DNA from: Cytobacillus depressus
GTDB lineage: Bacteria > Bacillota > Bacilli > Bacillales > Cytobacillaceae
Direction: 5' to 3'
DNA: 64,000 nucleotides
NCBI RefSeq assembly: GCF_008923245.1
Contig: NZ_WBOS01000001.1
Coordinates: forward strand, 186,001-250,000
Shown: one piece after another, positions 1 to 8,252 of the stretch
Layout of the letters: every line of letters starts with the position of its first letter
Numbering within the stretch: the first letter of the stretch is position 1
Position numbers and translations under genes: made by a program
The notes under the pieces: model-generated
What the model was told of the DNA's origin: nothing
What the model saw: only the letters and a program-made list of their open reading frames with translations
Database searches by the model: none

Positions 1-183
1 AAATGGACGATGATTAATGGAATTTTTGAATATATTGATGAGTGAAAAATGTAGGATTTTACTGTAGAAAATTGTTGAAAAAAATACACAAAAAAACTAT
101 TTCCTTTTTTATTTTTTTTTAGTATTATACGATAGTGAAATGTTTTTATGAAGTTTGATTTTTTTTAAAGAAAATATCAGCAA

Positions 184-192
184 TGATAAAAT
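184..192 (+). promoter_or_regulatory. Extended -10 promoter for the GNAT leader
   Basis: TGATAAAAT fits an extended -10 (TGn-TAnnnT). No good -35 is visible, as the region at the expected distance is T-rich. It would start a transcript near position 199, so that the structured leader below begins at the 5' end. Confidence 0.35.
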
Positions 193-198
193 AGGGAA

Positions 199-346
199 GG
201 CAAATGGTGCGCCACCAGTCAAACTGGTTCTAGTGGGTTCGATTCCCACCCCGAAATTTTTTAAGCAATATACAAAAAATTTCGAGGGTGGACCGTAATC
301 TCTATTTGGCATGGAGAAGGACTGTCCTCTAATTGGAGGGATAACC
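199..346 (+). other. Structured 5' leader with tRNA-like T-arm and long hairpin
   Basis: Several structures can be drawn in this untranslated stretch. A TGGTG/CACCA hairpin lies at about 205-217, followed by a short CCAG/CTGG hairpin. A canonical T-arm (GTGGG-TTCGATT-CCCAC) lies at 233-249. A hairpin of 17 pairs with one bulge joins 246-262 to 274-291 and shares bases with the T-arm, so the two exclude each other. CCTC at 326-329 can pair with GAGG at 336-339, which is part of the ribosome binding site of the next gene. No complete tRNA cloverleaf forms, because the acceptor pairing fails. It may be a tRNA remnant or a regulatory leader; I cannot match it to a known riboswitch class. Confidence 0.5.
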
Positions 347-907
347 TTGCTCAAGAAACGTGATTTTCATGAATGCCATCAGTTATTTGACTTAATGACA
401 CATCCTGAAGTCTTCCCTTTTGTGCGCCAAAAAGCTTACTCCTATGATGAATTTGTCTTTATGACAAAACAAACAATCGAAGCAGAAGAACGAGGTGAAT
501 TAATTTCACGGACGATTCTTGATGAGTGGGGCGCTCCAATCGGGACGATTAATTTATTTGATATTGAAGAAAATGCCGGCTTTTTAGGCACTTGGCTCGG
601 AAAGCCATACCACGGTATGGGCTATAATAAATTAGCAAAAGACGCTTTCTTTAATGAGCTTTTTTATGAAATGGGTATTGAAACAATCTTCATGCGTATA
701 AGAAAAGAAAATATTCGTTCACAAAAGGCTGCTGAAAAGCTTCCTTACATCATAAAAGCAAATGAAACGCGAAAATCAGTTTATGATCAGTTAAATGCGA
801 ATGGGGACATTTACAATTTATATGAAATACCGAAAGATTTATATACATTAGAAGTTTTGCGGAATGGTTCTGCTGTACAGGATGCTTCTCATTTAATGGA
901 GGCATAA
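347..907 (+). CDS. GNAT family N-acetyltransferase (RimJ/RimL type)
   Basis: The protein has about 186 residues. A GTWLGKPYHGMGY stretch followed by helices and a closing F-M-R-I-R-K-E-N-x-R-S segment is typical of RimJ/RimL-like GNAT enzymes, which acetylate amino groups from acetyl-CoA. The substrate is unknown. I choose TTG at 347 because GGAGGG sits 6 bases upstream. An in-frame ATG at 311 has no ribosome binding site and lies in the structured leader. A terminator follows directly, so the gene is monocistronic. It could also act on a small metabolite or antibiotic. Confidence 0.75.
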   Translation: MLKKRDFHECHQLFDLMTHPEVFPFVRQKAYSYDEFVFMTKQTIEAEERGELISRTILDEWGAPIGTINLFDIEENAGFLGTWLGKPYHGMGYNKLAKDAFFNELFYEMGIETIFMRIRKENIRSQKAAEKLPYIIKANETRKSVYDQLNANGDIYNLYEIPKDLYTLEVLRNGSAVQDASHLMEA

Positions 908-921
908 TATCATTCAGGAAA

Positions 922-950
922 AAAGCCAATTGGGATAATTGGCTTTTTTC
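922..950 (+). terminator. Rho-independent terminator after the GNAT gene
   Basis: A ten-pair stem (AAAGCCAATT with AATTGGCTTT), a five-base loop and a T run lie 15 bases after the stop codon. Confidence 0.85.
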
Positions 951-967
951 TATACGAATATAGATAG

Positions 968-1126
968 CTAATCTGTAATATTTGATTCCAGTTCCTCAGA
1001 CCTTTCACTTATCCCCATTTGCCCCATTAAATCGTCCAACTCTTCATTCGTGAGTGTTTCAAAACGGCCGTCTTGATACATAACTTGTGTTTGATTTGGG
1101 TTAATTCTGTTTAGTTGAAAGCTCAT
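968..1126 (-). CDS. Small hypothetical protein, 52 residues
   Basis: The frame begins MSFQLNRINP and ends ESNITD. AGGAGT is 8 bases before the ATG, which is good support for translation. The composition is polar and acidic, with no membrane segment and no motif I recognise. A short run EELDDLMGQMG could be an amphipathic helix. It reads away from the GNAT terminator and stands alone. It may be a small cytosolic regulatory or spore-related protein, but nothing in the sequence decides this. Confidence 0.55.
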   Translation of the reverse strand: MSFQLNRINPNQTQVMYQDGRFETLTNEELDDLMGQMGISERSEELESNITD

Positions 1127-1261
1127 AAGGTCCCACTCCTTTACTAGTATTTACTTTTGAAGTTAGTTAGTCAATCATTTACCCTTATAATTAACAACTG
1201 CACTTATTCTCATTCGTGATTTTTAAAAGTTCACATAATTAAAAAATTGCTTTGTCATAAA

Positions 1262-1287
1262 AATTAAAAAGCCCCTCAATAGGAGCT
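1262..1287 (-). terminator. Terminator of the DUF2639-like gene
   Basis: On the minus strand AGCTCCT pairs with AGGGGCT (one mismatch) over a four-base loop, followed by TTTTT. It starts 9 bases after the stop codon. Confidence 0.7.
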
Positions 1288-1295
1288 CTTGTTTT

Positions 1296-1451
1296 CTATG
1301 CGTTATTTTCTTCTTTATATAAATCAAGGTATAAATTTCGTACGATATAAGTTTTATACAATTCCAGCTTTTTTAACTCAATTGGATGCTTTTGTAAACC
1401 TGCTTCCTTTAACTTTTGAATATACCAGCCTTTTGATCCTCTATACGCCAT
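1296..1451 (-). CDS. YflJ/DUF2639-like small protein, 51 residues
   Basis: The start MAYRGSKGWYIQKLKE, a KHPIELKKLELYKTY middle and a VRNLYLDL end resemble the small Bacillus family I know as YflJ (DUF2639); this is from memory. Function is unknown. GGAGGGG lies 7 bases before the ATG; an earlier ATG abuts the ribosome binding site and is unlikely. The protein is basic and probably cytosolic. The stretch between this gene and the previous one (1127-1261) shows no further gene. Confidence 0.65.
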   Translation of the reverse strand: MAYRGSKGWYIQKLKEAGLQKHPIELKKLELYKTYIVRNLYLDLYKEENNA

Positions 1452-1595
1452 TGTCCATCCCCTCCTAATGCTTGTCCATATTCATATATATGCACCCGTC
1501 ATCCGTTCAAGACCAAACACATGCAAATAATTCATAAAAACAATCAAGAATATGTTATAATTTCTTTTTCGAACTTAAAGTGAAAGAGGATGAAA

Positions 1596-2963
1596 ATGAA
1601 TCAAACATTTACGTCAAGAGAAAAAATAAAGCAGCTGCTAACCATATTAATTCCAATTTTAATTACGCAGCTTGCCATGTATTCGATGAGCTTTTTTGAT
1701 ACGATGATGTCTGGACACTATAGTTCTGAGGATCTTGCTGGAGTCGCCATTGGCTCATCTCTTTGGTTGCCTGTATTTACGGGGCTGAGCGGAATATTAT
1801 TATCGATTACTCCCATCGTCGCACAGCTAATCGGAGGAAAAAAACGCCAAGAGGTTCCGAATTCAGTCATACAAGGAATCTACCTTGCTTGCGTGATGGC
1901 CATTATTGTTCTCATAGCTGGCAGTTTTGCCCTAAATCCCATTTTAAATGCCATGAAATTAGAGGAGGCCGTTCATTTAAAGGCTTATGGCTTTTTAGCG
2001 GCTTTAAGCTATGGAATGCTGCCATTATTCGTTTACAATGTTTTACGGTCATTTATGGATGCTTTAGGAAAAACAAGAGTAACAATGTTCATTACATTAA
2101 TGGCTCTGCCGATTAATATTATTTTTAATTATTTATTAATTTTTGGAAAAATGGGTTTTCCGGAACTTGGCGGGATTGGTTCAGGTTACGCAACAGCAAT
2201 TACTTATTGGCTTATTACATTGATTGCTATAATTATTGTGCATAAATCCCTTCCTTTTTCCTCTTTCGGTATTTTCCGAAAGCTCTACAGCGTTTCTTTA
2301 TCGAAATGGAAAGAAATCCTATTGATCGGTGTACCAATTGGGTTTGCAATCTTCTTTGAAACAAGTATTTTTGCAGCTGTGACATTGTTTATGAGTAATT
2401 TTAGCACAGTAACAATTGCTGCTCACCAAGCAGCATTAAATTTCGCTTCCTTCCTTTATATGGTTCCTTTAAGCATATCGATGGCATTAACGATTGTTAT
2501 CGGTTTTGAAATTGGAGCTAAACGATTCAAAGATGCGAAAGAATACAGCTGGATTGGAATTACCATTGCCGTTCTTATGGCTTTCCTATGTGGTGTGGTC
2601 TTATTTTTCACCCGAACAGAGGTAGCTGCTATTTATTCAAAGGACCAAGAAGTAATTCAGCTGACTGCTCAATTTTTAATTTATGCAATCTTTTTCCAGC
2701 TATCAGATGCGATTGCGGCACCTGTACAAGGGGCGTTGAGAGGCTATAAGGACGTCAATATGACACTAATTATGACCTTAATCTCTTACTGGGTCATTGG
2801 ACTGCCATTCGGTTATTATCTTGCCAATTACACGAGTTGGGGCGCATTTGGATACTGGATTGGGTTAATAATCGGCCTCGCAGCAGGAGCTATTTGCCTG
2901 TCAAGCAGACTCATCATGATCCAAAGGAAAAATGTAATATACCAAAAAAAACTTGCGAAATAA
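1596..2963 (+). CDS. MATE family multidrug/Na+ exporter (NorM-like)
   Basis: A 455-residue membrane protein with about twelve hydrophobic segments in two halves, the usual size and layout of MATE antiporters that expel cationic compounds using Na+ or H+ gradients. The opening [21 protein letters not shown] is characteristic of the NorM/YojI branch, as is [11 protein letters not shown] near residue 375. GAGG at 1586-1589 favours the ATG at 1596 over the one at 1590, which abuts it. The gene is alone between a minus-strand gene and a shared terminator. The substrate cannot be read from sequence. Confidence 0.9.
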   Translation: MNQTFTSREKIKQLLTILIPILITQLAMYSMSFFDTMMSGHYSSEDLAGVAIGSSLWLPVFTGLSGILLSITPIVAQLIGGKKRQEVPNSVIQGIYLACVMAIIVLIAGSFALNPILNAMKLEEAVHLKAYGFLAALSYGMLPLFVYNVLRSFMDALGKTRVTMFITLMALPINIIFNYLLIFGKMGFPELGGIGSGYATAITYWLITLIAIIIVHKSLPFSSFGIFRKLYSVSLSKWKEILLIGVPIGFAIFFETSIFAAVTLFMSNFSTVTIAAHQAALNFASFLYMVPLSISMALTIVIGFEIGAKRFKDAKEYSWIGITIAVLMAFLCGVVLFFTRTEVAAIYSKDQEVIQLTAQFLIYAIFFQLSDAIAAPVQGALRGYKDVNMTLIMTLISYWVIGLPFGYYLANYTSWGAFGYWIGLIIGLAAGAICLSSRLIMIQRKNVIYQKKLAK

Positions 2964-2967
2964 TATT

Positions 2968-3000
2968 AAAAAGGGGTGAAAATTTTTTCTCCCCTTTTTT
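2968..3000. terminator. Bidirectional terminator between MATE and SDR genes
   Basis: AAAAAGGGG and CCCCTTTTT flank an inner GAAAA/TTTTC stem, with A and T runs on both sides. It serves two convergent genes, and its end overlaps the SDR stop codon. Confidence 0.85.
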
Positions 3001-3772
3001 ATTCTCTAAACACCTTCCCCAACACATCCATTCCTCCAGTTATCGGGATAATGCTGCCGGTAATAAAATCGGATTTTTCATCAATTAGAAACGATATAAC
3101 TCTTGCGATATCTTCTCCTGTTCCTGGTCTTCCGATCGGGGTATTTTCGTCATGAACTCCCCTAGCTTGGAAAATCTCTTTTTCCTTCCAATCTTTCGTA
3201 ATATCTCCAGGACAAATCATATTGGCTGTAATTCCATGAACCGCTTCTTCAAGAGCAATCGTTCTAGTTAAAGAGGCCGCTCCGCTTTTTGCCGCTGCAA
3301 ATGCGGATCGATAAATCCATCCTGGTACTGTCTCTACTCGATCAAACCCTATAGAAATAATGCGCCCCCAGCCCTTTTCGCGCATTTTGGGTATTATTAG
3401 CTTACTAATATAAAATAAAGCATTTAAATTTCCATTGATCATGTAATTCCACTCGGTAAATGAATACTCGGTCATAACTTTTCTCTCATGCATGTATGGA
3501 CCTGCATTATGTATAAAAATATCTATACTAGAAAAATTGGACAGTGCTTCATTTACTATTCTTTGGCAATCTTCTACATTTGTTATATCGCCGCCAATAG
3601 CCATATTTTTAGTACCGTAGTTTTTAGTTAATTCCTCTGCCAGTGAGACAGCTTCCACTTTGCTCTTGCGATAATTGATGGCAAGGTGAACACCATTTTC
3701 GGCCAGCTGATAAGCGGTTCTTCTGCCAATACCTGCTGCTCCTCCTGTTATTAAAGCTGCTTTTTCTCTCAC
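2999..3772 (-). CDS. Short-chain dehydrogenase/reductase family protein lacking the catalytic Tyr
   Basis: A Rossmann-fold SDR of about 257 residues. The NAD(P)-binding TGGAAGIG is at about residues 8-15, the NAG motif (IHNAGP) near 88, and the catalytic Ser in IISIGFD. Where most members have YxxxK this protein has FAAAK (codon TTT), so the usual proton-donating Tyr is Phe. I recall B. subtilis YtkK-like proteins with a similar segment, so this may mark a subfamily. GAGG lies 7 bases before GTG at 3772; an ATG at 3778 is only one base from it. Substrate and activity are unknown. Confidence 0.8.
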   Translation of the reverse strand: MREKAALITGGAAGIGRRTAYQLAENGVHLAINYRKSKVEAVSLAEELTKNYGTKNMAIGGDITNVEDCQRIVNEALSNFSSIDIFIHNAGPYMHERKVMTEYSFTEWNYMINGNLNALFYISKLIIPKMREKGWGRIISIGFDRVETVPGWIYRSAFAAAKSGAASLTRTIALEEAVHGITANMICPGDITKDWKEKEIFQARGVHDENTPIGRPGTGEDIARVISFLIDEKSDFITGSIIPITGGMDVLGKVFRE

Positions 3773-3898
3773 GAACATACCTCGCTATATGATTTATTTT
3801 TATTACACCCTTAATACAAATATAGTGAAGAACGTCTATGATATGCAAATGAAATGAATATTATATGAAAGAATCCTTGTGAACCATGAATTTTATTA

Positions 3899-3925
3899 AC
3901 GATTAGGCGTGTACCTGCATACGTT
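3899..3925 (+). promoter_or_regulatory. Possible SigK-type promoter before the Hsp20 pair
   Basis: AC, a 17-base spacer and CATACGTT match the SigK pattern (AC-N16/17-CATAnnnT). The downstream genes are small heat-shock proteins of the spore-coat type, which fits mother-cell expression. The motif is short, so support is moderate. Confidence 0.4.
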
Positions 3926-3973
3926 AAACCAAACGAATGAACTTGAAGACTGTTTTCGAAAGGAGGATACCCT

Positions 3974-4462
3974 TTGTTTCCCTGGAATTTATTCCCTTTT
4001 AATAAAGATATGAAAAATATGATGAAGCAAATAAAGCCAGATGAGATTGATAAATATGTCCAAAATATGATGAGCCAAATGCTTCCCGAACAGATGAAGG
4101 GCATGCAAGGCACGATGAACCCGCAAAGCTTTATGTCAGGCTTTCAAAACGCTGAAAAGCAAAACACGCAATCATCATCGTCCACTCTACGCTCATCTGT
4201 TTTCGAGACACATGGGGATGTTTTTGTTAGAATCCCGATTAAAGATGAAGAGTGGCTGAAAAATATGAAGATTTATCATACATCAAACCAGATGATGATT
4301 GAGCACATACCAGAAAATGATGATAAGCATACAATTATCCTCCCCGCCTTAGTGAAAAAAAAAGGAGCAACTGCTTTTTACAAGGACGGCATGTTAGAAA
4401 TGAAAATCCCGAAAAACGTCGATATGCAGTATTCTGAAATAGATATTACCGAAATTATGTGA
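3974..4462 (+). CDS. Hsp20/alpha-crystallin-like spore protein (GerT/CotM-like)
   Basis: A 162-residue protein with a Met-rich N-terminal third (repeated MMKQ, MMSQM, EQMKGMQ) and a degenerate alpha-crystallin fold from about residue 70 (GDVFVRIPI) to the end (KDGMLEMKIPK). Such proteins in Bacillus sit in or under the spore coat, and some affect germination. TTG is the start, 7 bases after a perfect AGGAGG. The next Hsp20-like gene follows after 35 bases, so the two are probably one transcript. The fold is weak, hence the cautious name. Confidence 0.7.
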   Translation: MFPWNLFPFNKDMKNMMKQIKPDEIDKYVQNMMSQMLPEQMKGMQGTMNPQSFMSGFQNAEKQNTQSSSSTLRSSVFETHGDVFVRIPIKDEEWLKNMKIYHTSNQMMIEHIPENDDKHTIILPALVKKKGATAFYKDGMLEMKIPKNVDMQYSEIDITEIM

Positions 4463-4497
4463 TTTCTTTTTAGGATAGATGATTAGGAGGAATATCC

Positions 4498-4974
4498 GTG
4501 GAATATGAAAAATTAAAACAATGGATGGATTTAACGAATCAATATCAAACAAAAAGCTTTTGGAATGATGTGTTTGAAAGCAAACAAATTCATGCAACTG
4601 AGGAATTGGCGGCAAATTTTTTTTCAAACCAGGACATTTTTCCACGCTGTGATGTATTTGAAGAAAATGAATGTCTCATTGTAGAAGCCGAGCTCCCTGG
4701 GGTAGAAATAAATGAGATAAAAGTATTTCTTAAGCAAGATGAGCTAATCCTAAAAGGAGAATGCAAAACGATCAAACCGTCGATTAAGTATTATTTAAAA
4801 GAAAGACCAAACAGAACATTTGAAAAAAAGATTACGATCCCAGTTCAAATTAATCGACAAGAAATTCAAACCCATTTTAAAAATGGTATATTATCCATTA
4901 TCCTTCCATTTAATCAGACAGATCACGAAAATATTCCAATCACGCTTAATCATGAAGAATCCTCTTCATCATGA
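4498..4974 (+). CDS. Hsp20/alpha-crystallin family protein (CotP/CotM-like)
   Basis: A 158-residue small heat-shock protein. The alpha-crystallin domain runs from about residue 48 (FPRCDVFEENECLIVEAELPGV) to 145, with the closing FKNGILSIILP typical of Hsp20. An acidic and Ser-rich tail (EESSSS) ends it. GTG is the start, 7 bases after AGGAGG. It is paired with the preceding Met-rich Hsp20 homologue, probably in a sporulation operon ended by a strong terminator. Like CotP or CotM it may be a coat-associated chaperone. Confidence 0.75.
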   Translation: MEYEKLKQWMDLTNQYQTKSFWNDVFESKQIHATEELAANFFSNQDIFPRCDVFEENECLIVEAELPGVEINEIKVFLKQDELILKGECKTIKPSIKYYLKERPNRTFEKKITIPVQINRQEIQTHFKNGILSIILPFNQTDHENIPITLNHEESSSS

Positions 4975-4987
4975 TTTGTTCAAAAAG

Positions 4988-5016
4988 AAAAAGAGCAGCC
5001 AAAGACTGCTCTTTTT
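4988..5016. terminator. Bidirectional terminator between the Hsp20 pair and the CAP gene
   Basis: AAAAAGAGCAG pairs with CTGCTCTTTTT over a seven-base loop. It works for both converging transcripts. Confidence 0.85.
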
Positions 5017-5031
5017 CAAACTGTGCCAATA

Positions 5032-5826
5032 TTATTTACCAATAAATTGTTGTGTCCAGTAGTTACCTTCTGCTACGTATCCAACACCGATATGTGTGAA
5101 GCTTGGATTTAGGATGTTTTTACGGTGACCGTCAGAGTTCATCCAAGCATTAACTACTTCTTCAGGTGTACGTTGACCCATCGCAATGTTCTCACCTGCT
5201 GAACTGTAAGTGATGCCAAATTGCTTCATCATATCGAATGGTGAGCCGTAAGTTGGGCTATTATGATCAAAGTATCCTTTTGTTTTCATGTCAAGAGATT
5301 TTGCACGAGCAACTTTGCTTAAGTTTACATCTAATTGTAATGCTGGCACGCCGTATTTCGCACGTTGTTGGTTCGTTAATTCAACTACTTTTTGCTCATA
5401 AGCACTTACAGATGAAGACGCTGGAGTAGTCGGTTGCTGTACTGGCTTTTGTGCAGTTGGTTGTTGTTGAACCGGCTTTTGTTGTACTGGTTGTTGTTGT
5501 ACAGGTTGCTGTTGAACTGGCTTCTGTACAGGTTGCTGTTGAACTGGCTTCTGTACAGGTTGCTGTTGTACTGGCATTTGCCATGTTGGAGCTTGTCCAA
5601 ACTGCTTATTTAGATCATTCATATTCCATTGAATATTGAAATTTTTAAGAGTGTTTTGCAGAATGCTATTAAGTTGATCATTGTTTATATTAGTAGGTTG
5701 AGAGTAAAATACTTTTGCTTGTTGTGGCGTTGGGCAATAAGATGCTGCTGCTGCCTTGTTCACCACTGGATTAGAAACTAGTAATGCTGCTGCCGCTGCT
5801 ACTGAAAATAACATTTTTTTATTCAT
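5032..5826 (-). CDS. Secreted CAP-domain protein with QQPVQ repeats (YkwD-like)
   Basis: A 264-residue exported protein. A signal peptide (residues 1-28, Ala-rich core, likely cut near KAAAAS) is followed by a region of about 60 residues, then roughly 55 residues of QQPVQKPV/QQKPV repeats, then a CAP (SCP/PR-1) domain from about residue 142. CAP markers visible are LTNQQRAKYGVPAL, HNSPTYGSPFDMM, AGENIAMG, AWMNSDGHRKNIL and FTHIGVGY. CAP proteins in Bacillus are cell-surface or spore-associated; their chemistry is uncertain. AAGGAGG precedes the ATG. The Gln/Pro repeat probably acts as a wall-spanning linker. Confidence 0.85.
   Translation of the reverse strand: MNKKMLFSVAAAAALLVSNPVVNKAAAASYCPTPQQAKVFYSQPTNINNDQLNSILQNTLKNFNIQWNMNDLNKQFGQAPTWQMPVQQQPVQKPVQQQPVQKPVQQQPVQQQPVQQKPVQQQPTAQKPVQQPTTPASSSVSAYEQKVVELTNQQRAKYGVPALQLDVNLSKVARAKSLDMKTKGYFDHNSPTYGSPFDMMKQFGITYSSAGENIAMGQRTPEEVVNAWMNSDGHRKNILNPSFTHIGVGYVAEGNYWTQQFIGK
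5448..5580. repeat. Tandem coding repeat for Gln/Pro/Val linker
   Basis: Units of about 15 to 30 bases encoding QQPVQ, QQPVQKPV or QQKPV recur through the CAP gene. Two neighbouring units encoding QQPVQKPV are identical or nearly so. Length variation between strains is likely through slippage or recombination. Confidence 0.75.
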
Positions 5827-6166
5827 CTATAAATCCTCCTTGAAGTTGAAGTTTTATGTGTTGGCTAACTTGCATAATCATCATAACACATGGTTTTTCG
5901 TAATATTTATAGGAGAATTTAACAATGATCTTAAAACGGTATAAGTAAATTGCATAAAAAATAACCTGAATCTAGTAAACCCTTAAAATAAAAGGCTTTT
6001 TATAAAACAGAATGGAAGTAAGACCCATGGATATCCCACCCAATCATGGAATGCTATTAAACTAACTTCCATAAAAATACTAGTAATTCAATATTGACAG
6101 GTTTTTTGGCAGAGTGCTTGTTTTACTTTTGTTACGATGGTGTTACATGTGTAAAGGTTTTTTTAA
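5827..6166. other. Intergenic region with a long-range inverted repeat
   Basis: 340 bases without a gene. ATGGAAGT at 6012-6019 and ACTTCCAT at 6065-6072 can pair across 45 bases, with a GGATATCC palindrome inside. There is no T run, so it is not a clear terminator for the kinase gene. Nothing else is recognisable. Confidence 0.4.
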
Positions 6167-7561
6167 CTAGATTTCTAGCATTGGAAGGGTAATTCTGACA
6201 GTCGTCCCTTCCCCCAATTTACTAGTAATTAATAGTTTACCGCCATGAAGACTTACGATCTTTTCGACAATAGCAAGCCCTAAGCCGGTTCCCCCATCCT
6301 TTCTTGTTCTCGCTTTATTCACTCTATAAAAACGCTGTTTAATTTTAGGAATATCCTCACGGGGAATGCCTGATCCTGTATCAATAATTTCTATCAAACA
6401 GCCTTCCTTCACTTTTGCAAGTGTGAGAGTTATCTTGCCTTTTTCTGTATAGCGAATAGAATTATCCATAATATTTTGGATTACCTGTTCAAATCTGCCC
6501 TCATCCCCATAAATGATAATATCGGGGTCAAGCATATAATGTAGCTTGACGTTTTTTTCTTTTAAAACCGGCCAAAATTTTTGCAATGAATCTTCTATCA
6601 CTTGTGATAGGGAAATGGGCATTTTTTCAAGCCTAAATTCTTCAGAATCAAGCTGTGACAAATCTAGCAAATCCCCAACAAGTCTTTCCATTCTTCCCGC
6701 TTCCCTATGAATAAGCTGTAAATAGCGCTCACAATCCTCTTTCACAATCCCCGAAATTAATGCTTCACTATACCCTTTTACATAGCTGATTGGTGTCCTT
6801 AATTCATGTGAAATATTAGCAAGAAATTCTTTTCTTCGTTCATCTTCGCGCTGAATAGATGCTGCCATATGATTAAAAGCGTTCGCGAGCTGCCCGATTT
6901 CATCCGTAGAATGATTGAGAACTTGAATGGAGTAGTCACCATTTGAAACATGCTCTGCTGCACGCTTCATCTCTAGTAAAGGCTTTGTGAGCCTTTTTAC
7001 GAGCACCGTTCCAAAAAAAATCGCGATAACTAAAAAAAGCAATGCAGCAATTAACCATAAATAAGCAAAATCTGTCGTTACTTCTGAAATTTTTGCTAAC
7101 GGCAAATAAAGATAAATTATTCCCTCTAGCCGGGCTTGGTCAAGGAGGGGAATAACAACCGCCATAATGTCGCGATCAAAACGTTCCTCATAGCCGATTT
7201 TTTGAACAGGATTCCCCTTCAGTAATTCTTCTCTTTCCTTCCCGCTAATTAATGCTTCATAATCGATTTCAAATGGTAAGCATGCACTTAATTCTCGTGG
7301 ATTGCTGACGATAAATATTTCTAATTCAGACTTCGATCCATACCACTCAATTTTTTCTTTTAATTCCTCTGTCAATGGTCCGCCTTCATAATCGCTTGCT
7401 AATCGCTGTCCTTCTTCAATTAATGATGTTTCGACGTTGTTAACATACATTTTTTCATAAAAAAAGTAGGATAAAAAATAGGAATAAAGAATCGTAATAA
7501 TAATCGCCGCTGTAATAGTAAACCAAAGCTTTTTGGCTATACTACTTTTTATCCATTTCAT
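6167..7561 (-). CDS. Membrane sensor histidine kinase
   Basis: 464 residues: a membrane segment at about 10-32, an extracytoplasmic sensing region (about 33-165), a second membrane segment (about 168-188), HAMP (about 190-240), HisKA with the phospho-accepting His in NISHELRTP (about 250), and a HATPase domain with N box (QNIMDNSIRYT), G1 (DTGSGIP) and G2 (GGTGLGLAI). It autophosphorylates and passes phosphate to the regulator encoded just upstream. The ATG overlaps the regulator stop by four bases (ATGA), implying coupled translation. The signal is unknown. Confidence 0.92.
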   Translation of the reverse strand: MKWIKSSIAKKLWFTITAAIIITILYSYFLSYFFYEKMYVNNVETSLIEEGQRLASDYEGGPLTEELKEKIEWYGSKSELEIFIVSNPRELSACLPFEIDYEALISGKEREELLKGNPVQKIGYEERFDRDIMAVVIPLLDQARLEGIIYLYLPLAKISEVTTDFAYLWLIAALLFLVIAIFFGTVLVKRLTKPLLEMKRAAEHVSNGDYSIQVLNHSTDEIGQLANAFNHMAASIQREDERRKEFLANISHELRTPISYVKGYSEALISGIVKEDCERYLQLIHREAGRMERLVGDLLDLSQLDSEEFRLEKMPISLSQVIEDSLQKFWPVLKEKNVKLHYMLDPDIIIYGDEGRFEQVIQNIMDNSIRYTEKGKITLTLAKVKEGCLIEIIDTGSGIPREDIPKIKQRFYRVNKARTRKDGGTGLGLAIVEKIVSLHGGKLLITSKLGEGTTVRITLPMLEI

Positions 7562-8235
7562 TTTGCCGGCACCTCAAATTTATAGCCGATTCCCCATACT
7601 GTTTGGATATAATCTGCGACACCTAGCTTCATTCTTAATGTTTTAATATGAGTGTCTACTGTTCTCAGACTCCCTATGTAATCCAAACCCCATACAAAGT
7701 CAAGTAGTTGTTCTCTGCTTAATGCTTGAGACTGATGATCGATGAAGCAAAGTAAAAGCTCGAATTCCTTTAAAGTTAATACAATGCGCTCCCCATCCAC
7801 CCGTACACTTCGAGCAAGCCTGTCCATTTCGATTTTCCCCATATGTAGGTGATTGTCCTGTTTTGTTATTCCCGCCCTTCGTAAAATCGCATGAATTCTT
7901 GCAATAAGCTCACCAGGACTGAAGGGCTTAACAATATAGTCATCTCCGCCAAGCTGTAAAGCCTTTACCTTGTCCCATTCTTCCCCTTTTGCCGATAAAA
8001 AAATAATTGGGACATCGTATTCTTCTCGAATCTTTGTACAAACTTGAAACCCGTCTTCATCAGGCATCATAATATCAAGAATGATTAAAGAGATGGGTGT
8101 TTCCTTCAAAATGGCATACCCTTCTTGTCCATCATCTGCAGTGAAACAGCGAAACCCCGAGTTTTCAAGATACATTTCTAAAAGATGCCGCATATCTTCC
8201 TCATCATCGATGATAAGGATGTTTAATTTCTCCAT
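7558..8235 (-). CDS. OmpR-family response regulator
   Basis: 225 residues: a receiver domain with the acidic pair DDEED (near residue 10), phospho-acceptor Asp in LIILDIMMPDEDG (about 54), switch residues (LSAKGEE) and Lys in DYIVKPF. A winged-helix DNA-binding domain follows (VLTLKEFELLLCF, TVDTHIKTLRMKL, VWGIGYKF). It should control transcription in response to the partner kinase. Its ribosome binding site lies just outside a repeat element that fills the space up to the lipoprotein gene, so its promoter must be in the repeat or farther upstream. Confidence 0.92.
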   Translation of the reverse strand: MEKLNILIIDDEEDMRHLLEMYLENSGFRCFTADDGQEGYAILKETPISLIILDIMMPDEDGFQVCTKIREEYDVPIIFLSAKGEEWDKVKALQLGGDDYIVKPFSPGELIARIHAILRRAGITKQDNHLHMGKIEMDRLARSVRVDGERIVLTLKEFELLLCFIDHQSQALSREQLLDFVWGLDYIGSLRTVDTHIKTLRMKLGVADYIQTVWGIGYKFEVPAK

Positions 8236-8252
8236 TCACTTCTCTCCCTTAA

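Noticed and set aside
199..260. Intact tRNA gene
   Set aside because: The T-arm is perfect, but the anticodon arm closes on a 3- to 5-base loop and the acceptor strands do not pair beyond a few bases.
109..354. 81-codon minus-strand frame containing a GVGIEPTRTS segment
   Set aside because: It is the antisense translation of the tRNA-like T-arm and leader hairpins; such segments arise from reading T-arms. No ribosome binding site.
5238..5429. Plus-strand frame inside the CAP gene
   Set aside because: Opposite-strand shadow, no ribosome binding site, overlapping a well-supported domain.
5396..5639. Frames on both strands rich in Val, Gln or Thr/Ser/Cys repeats
   Set aside because: They are shadows of the QQPVQ coding repeat in the CAP gene.
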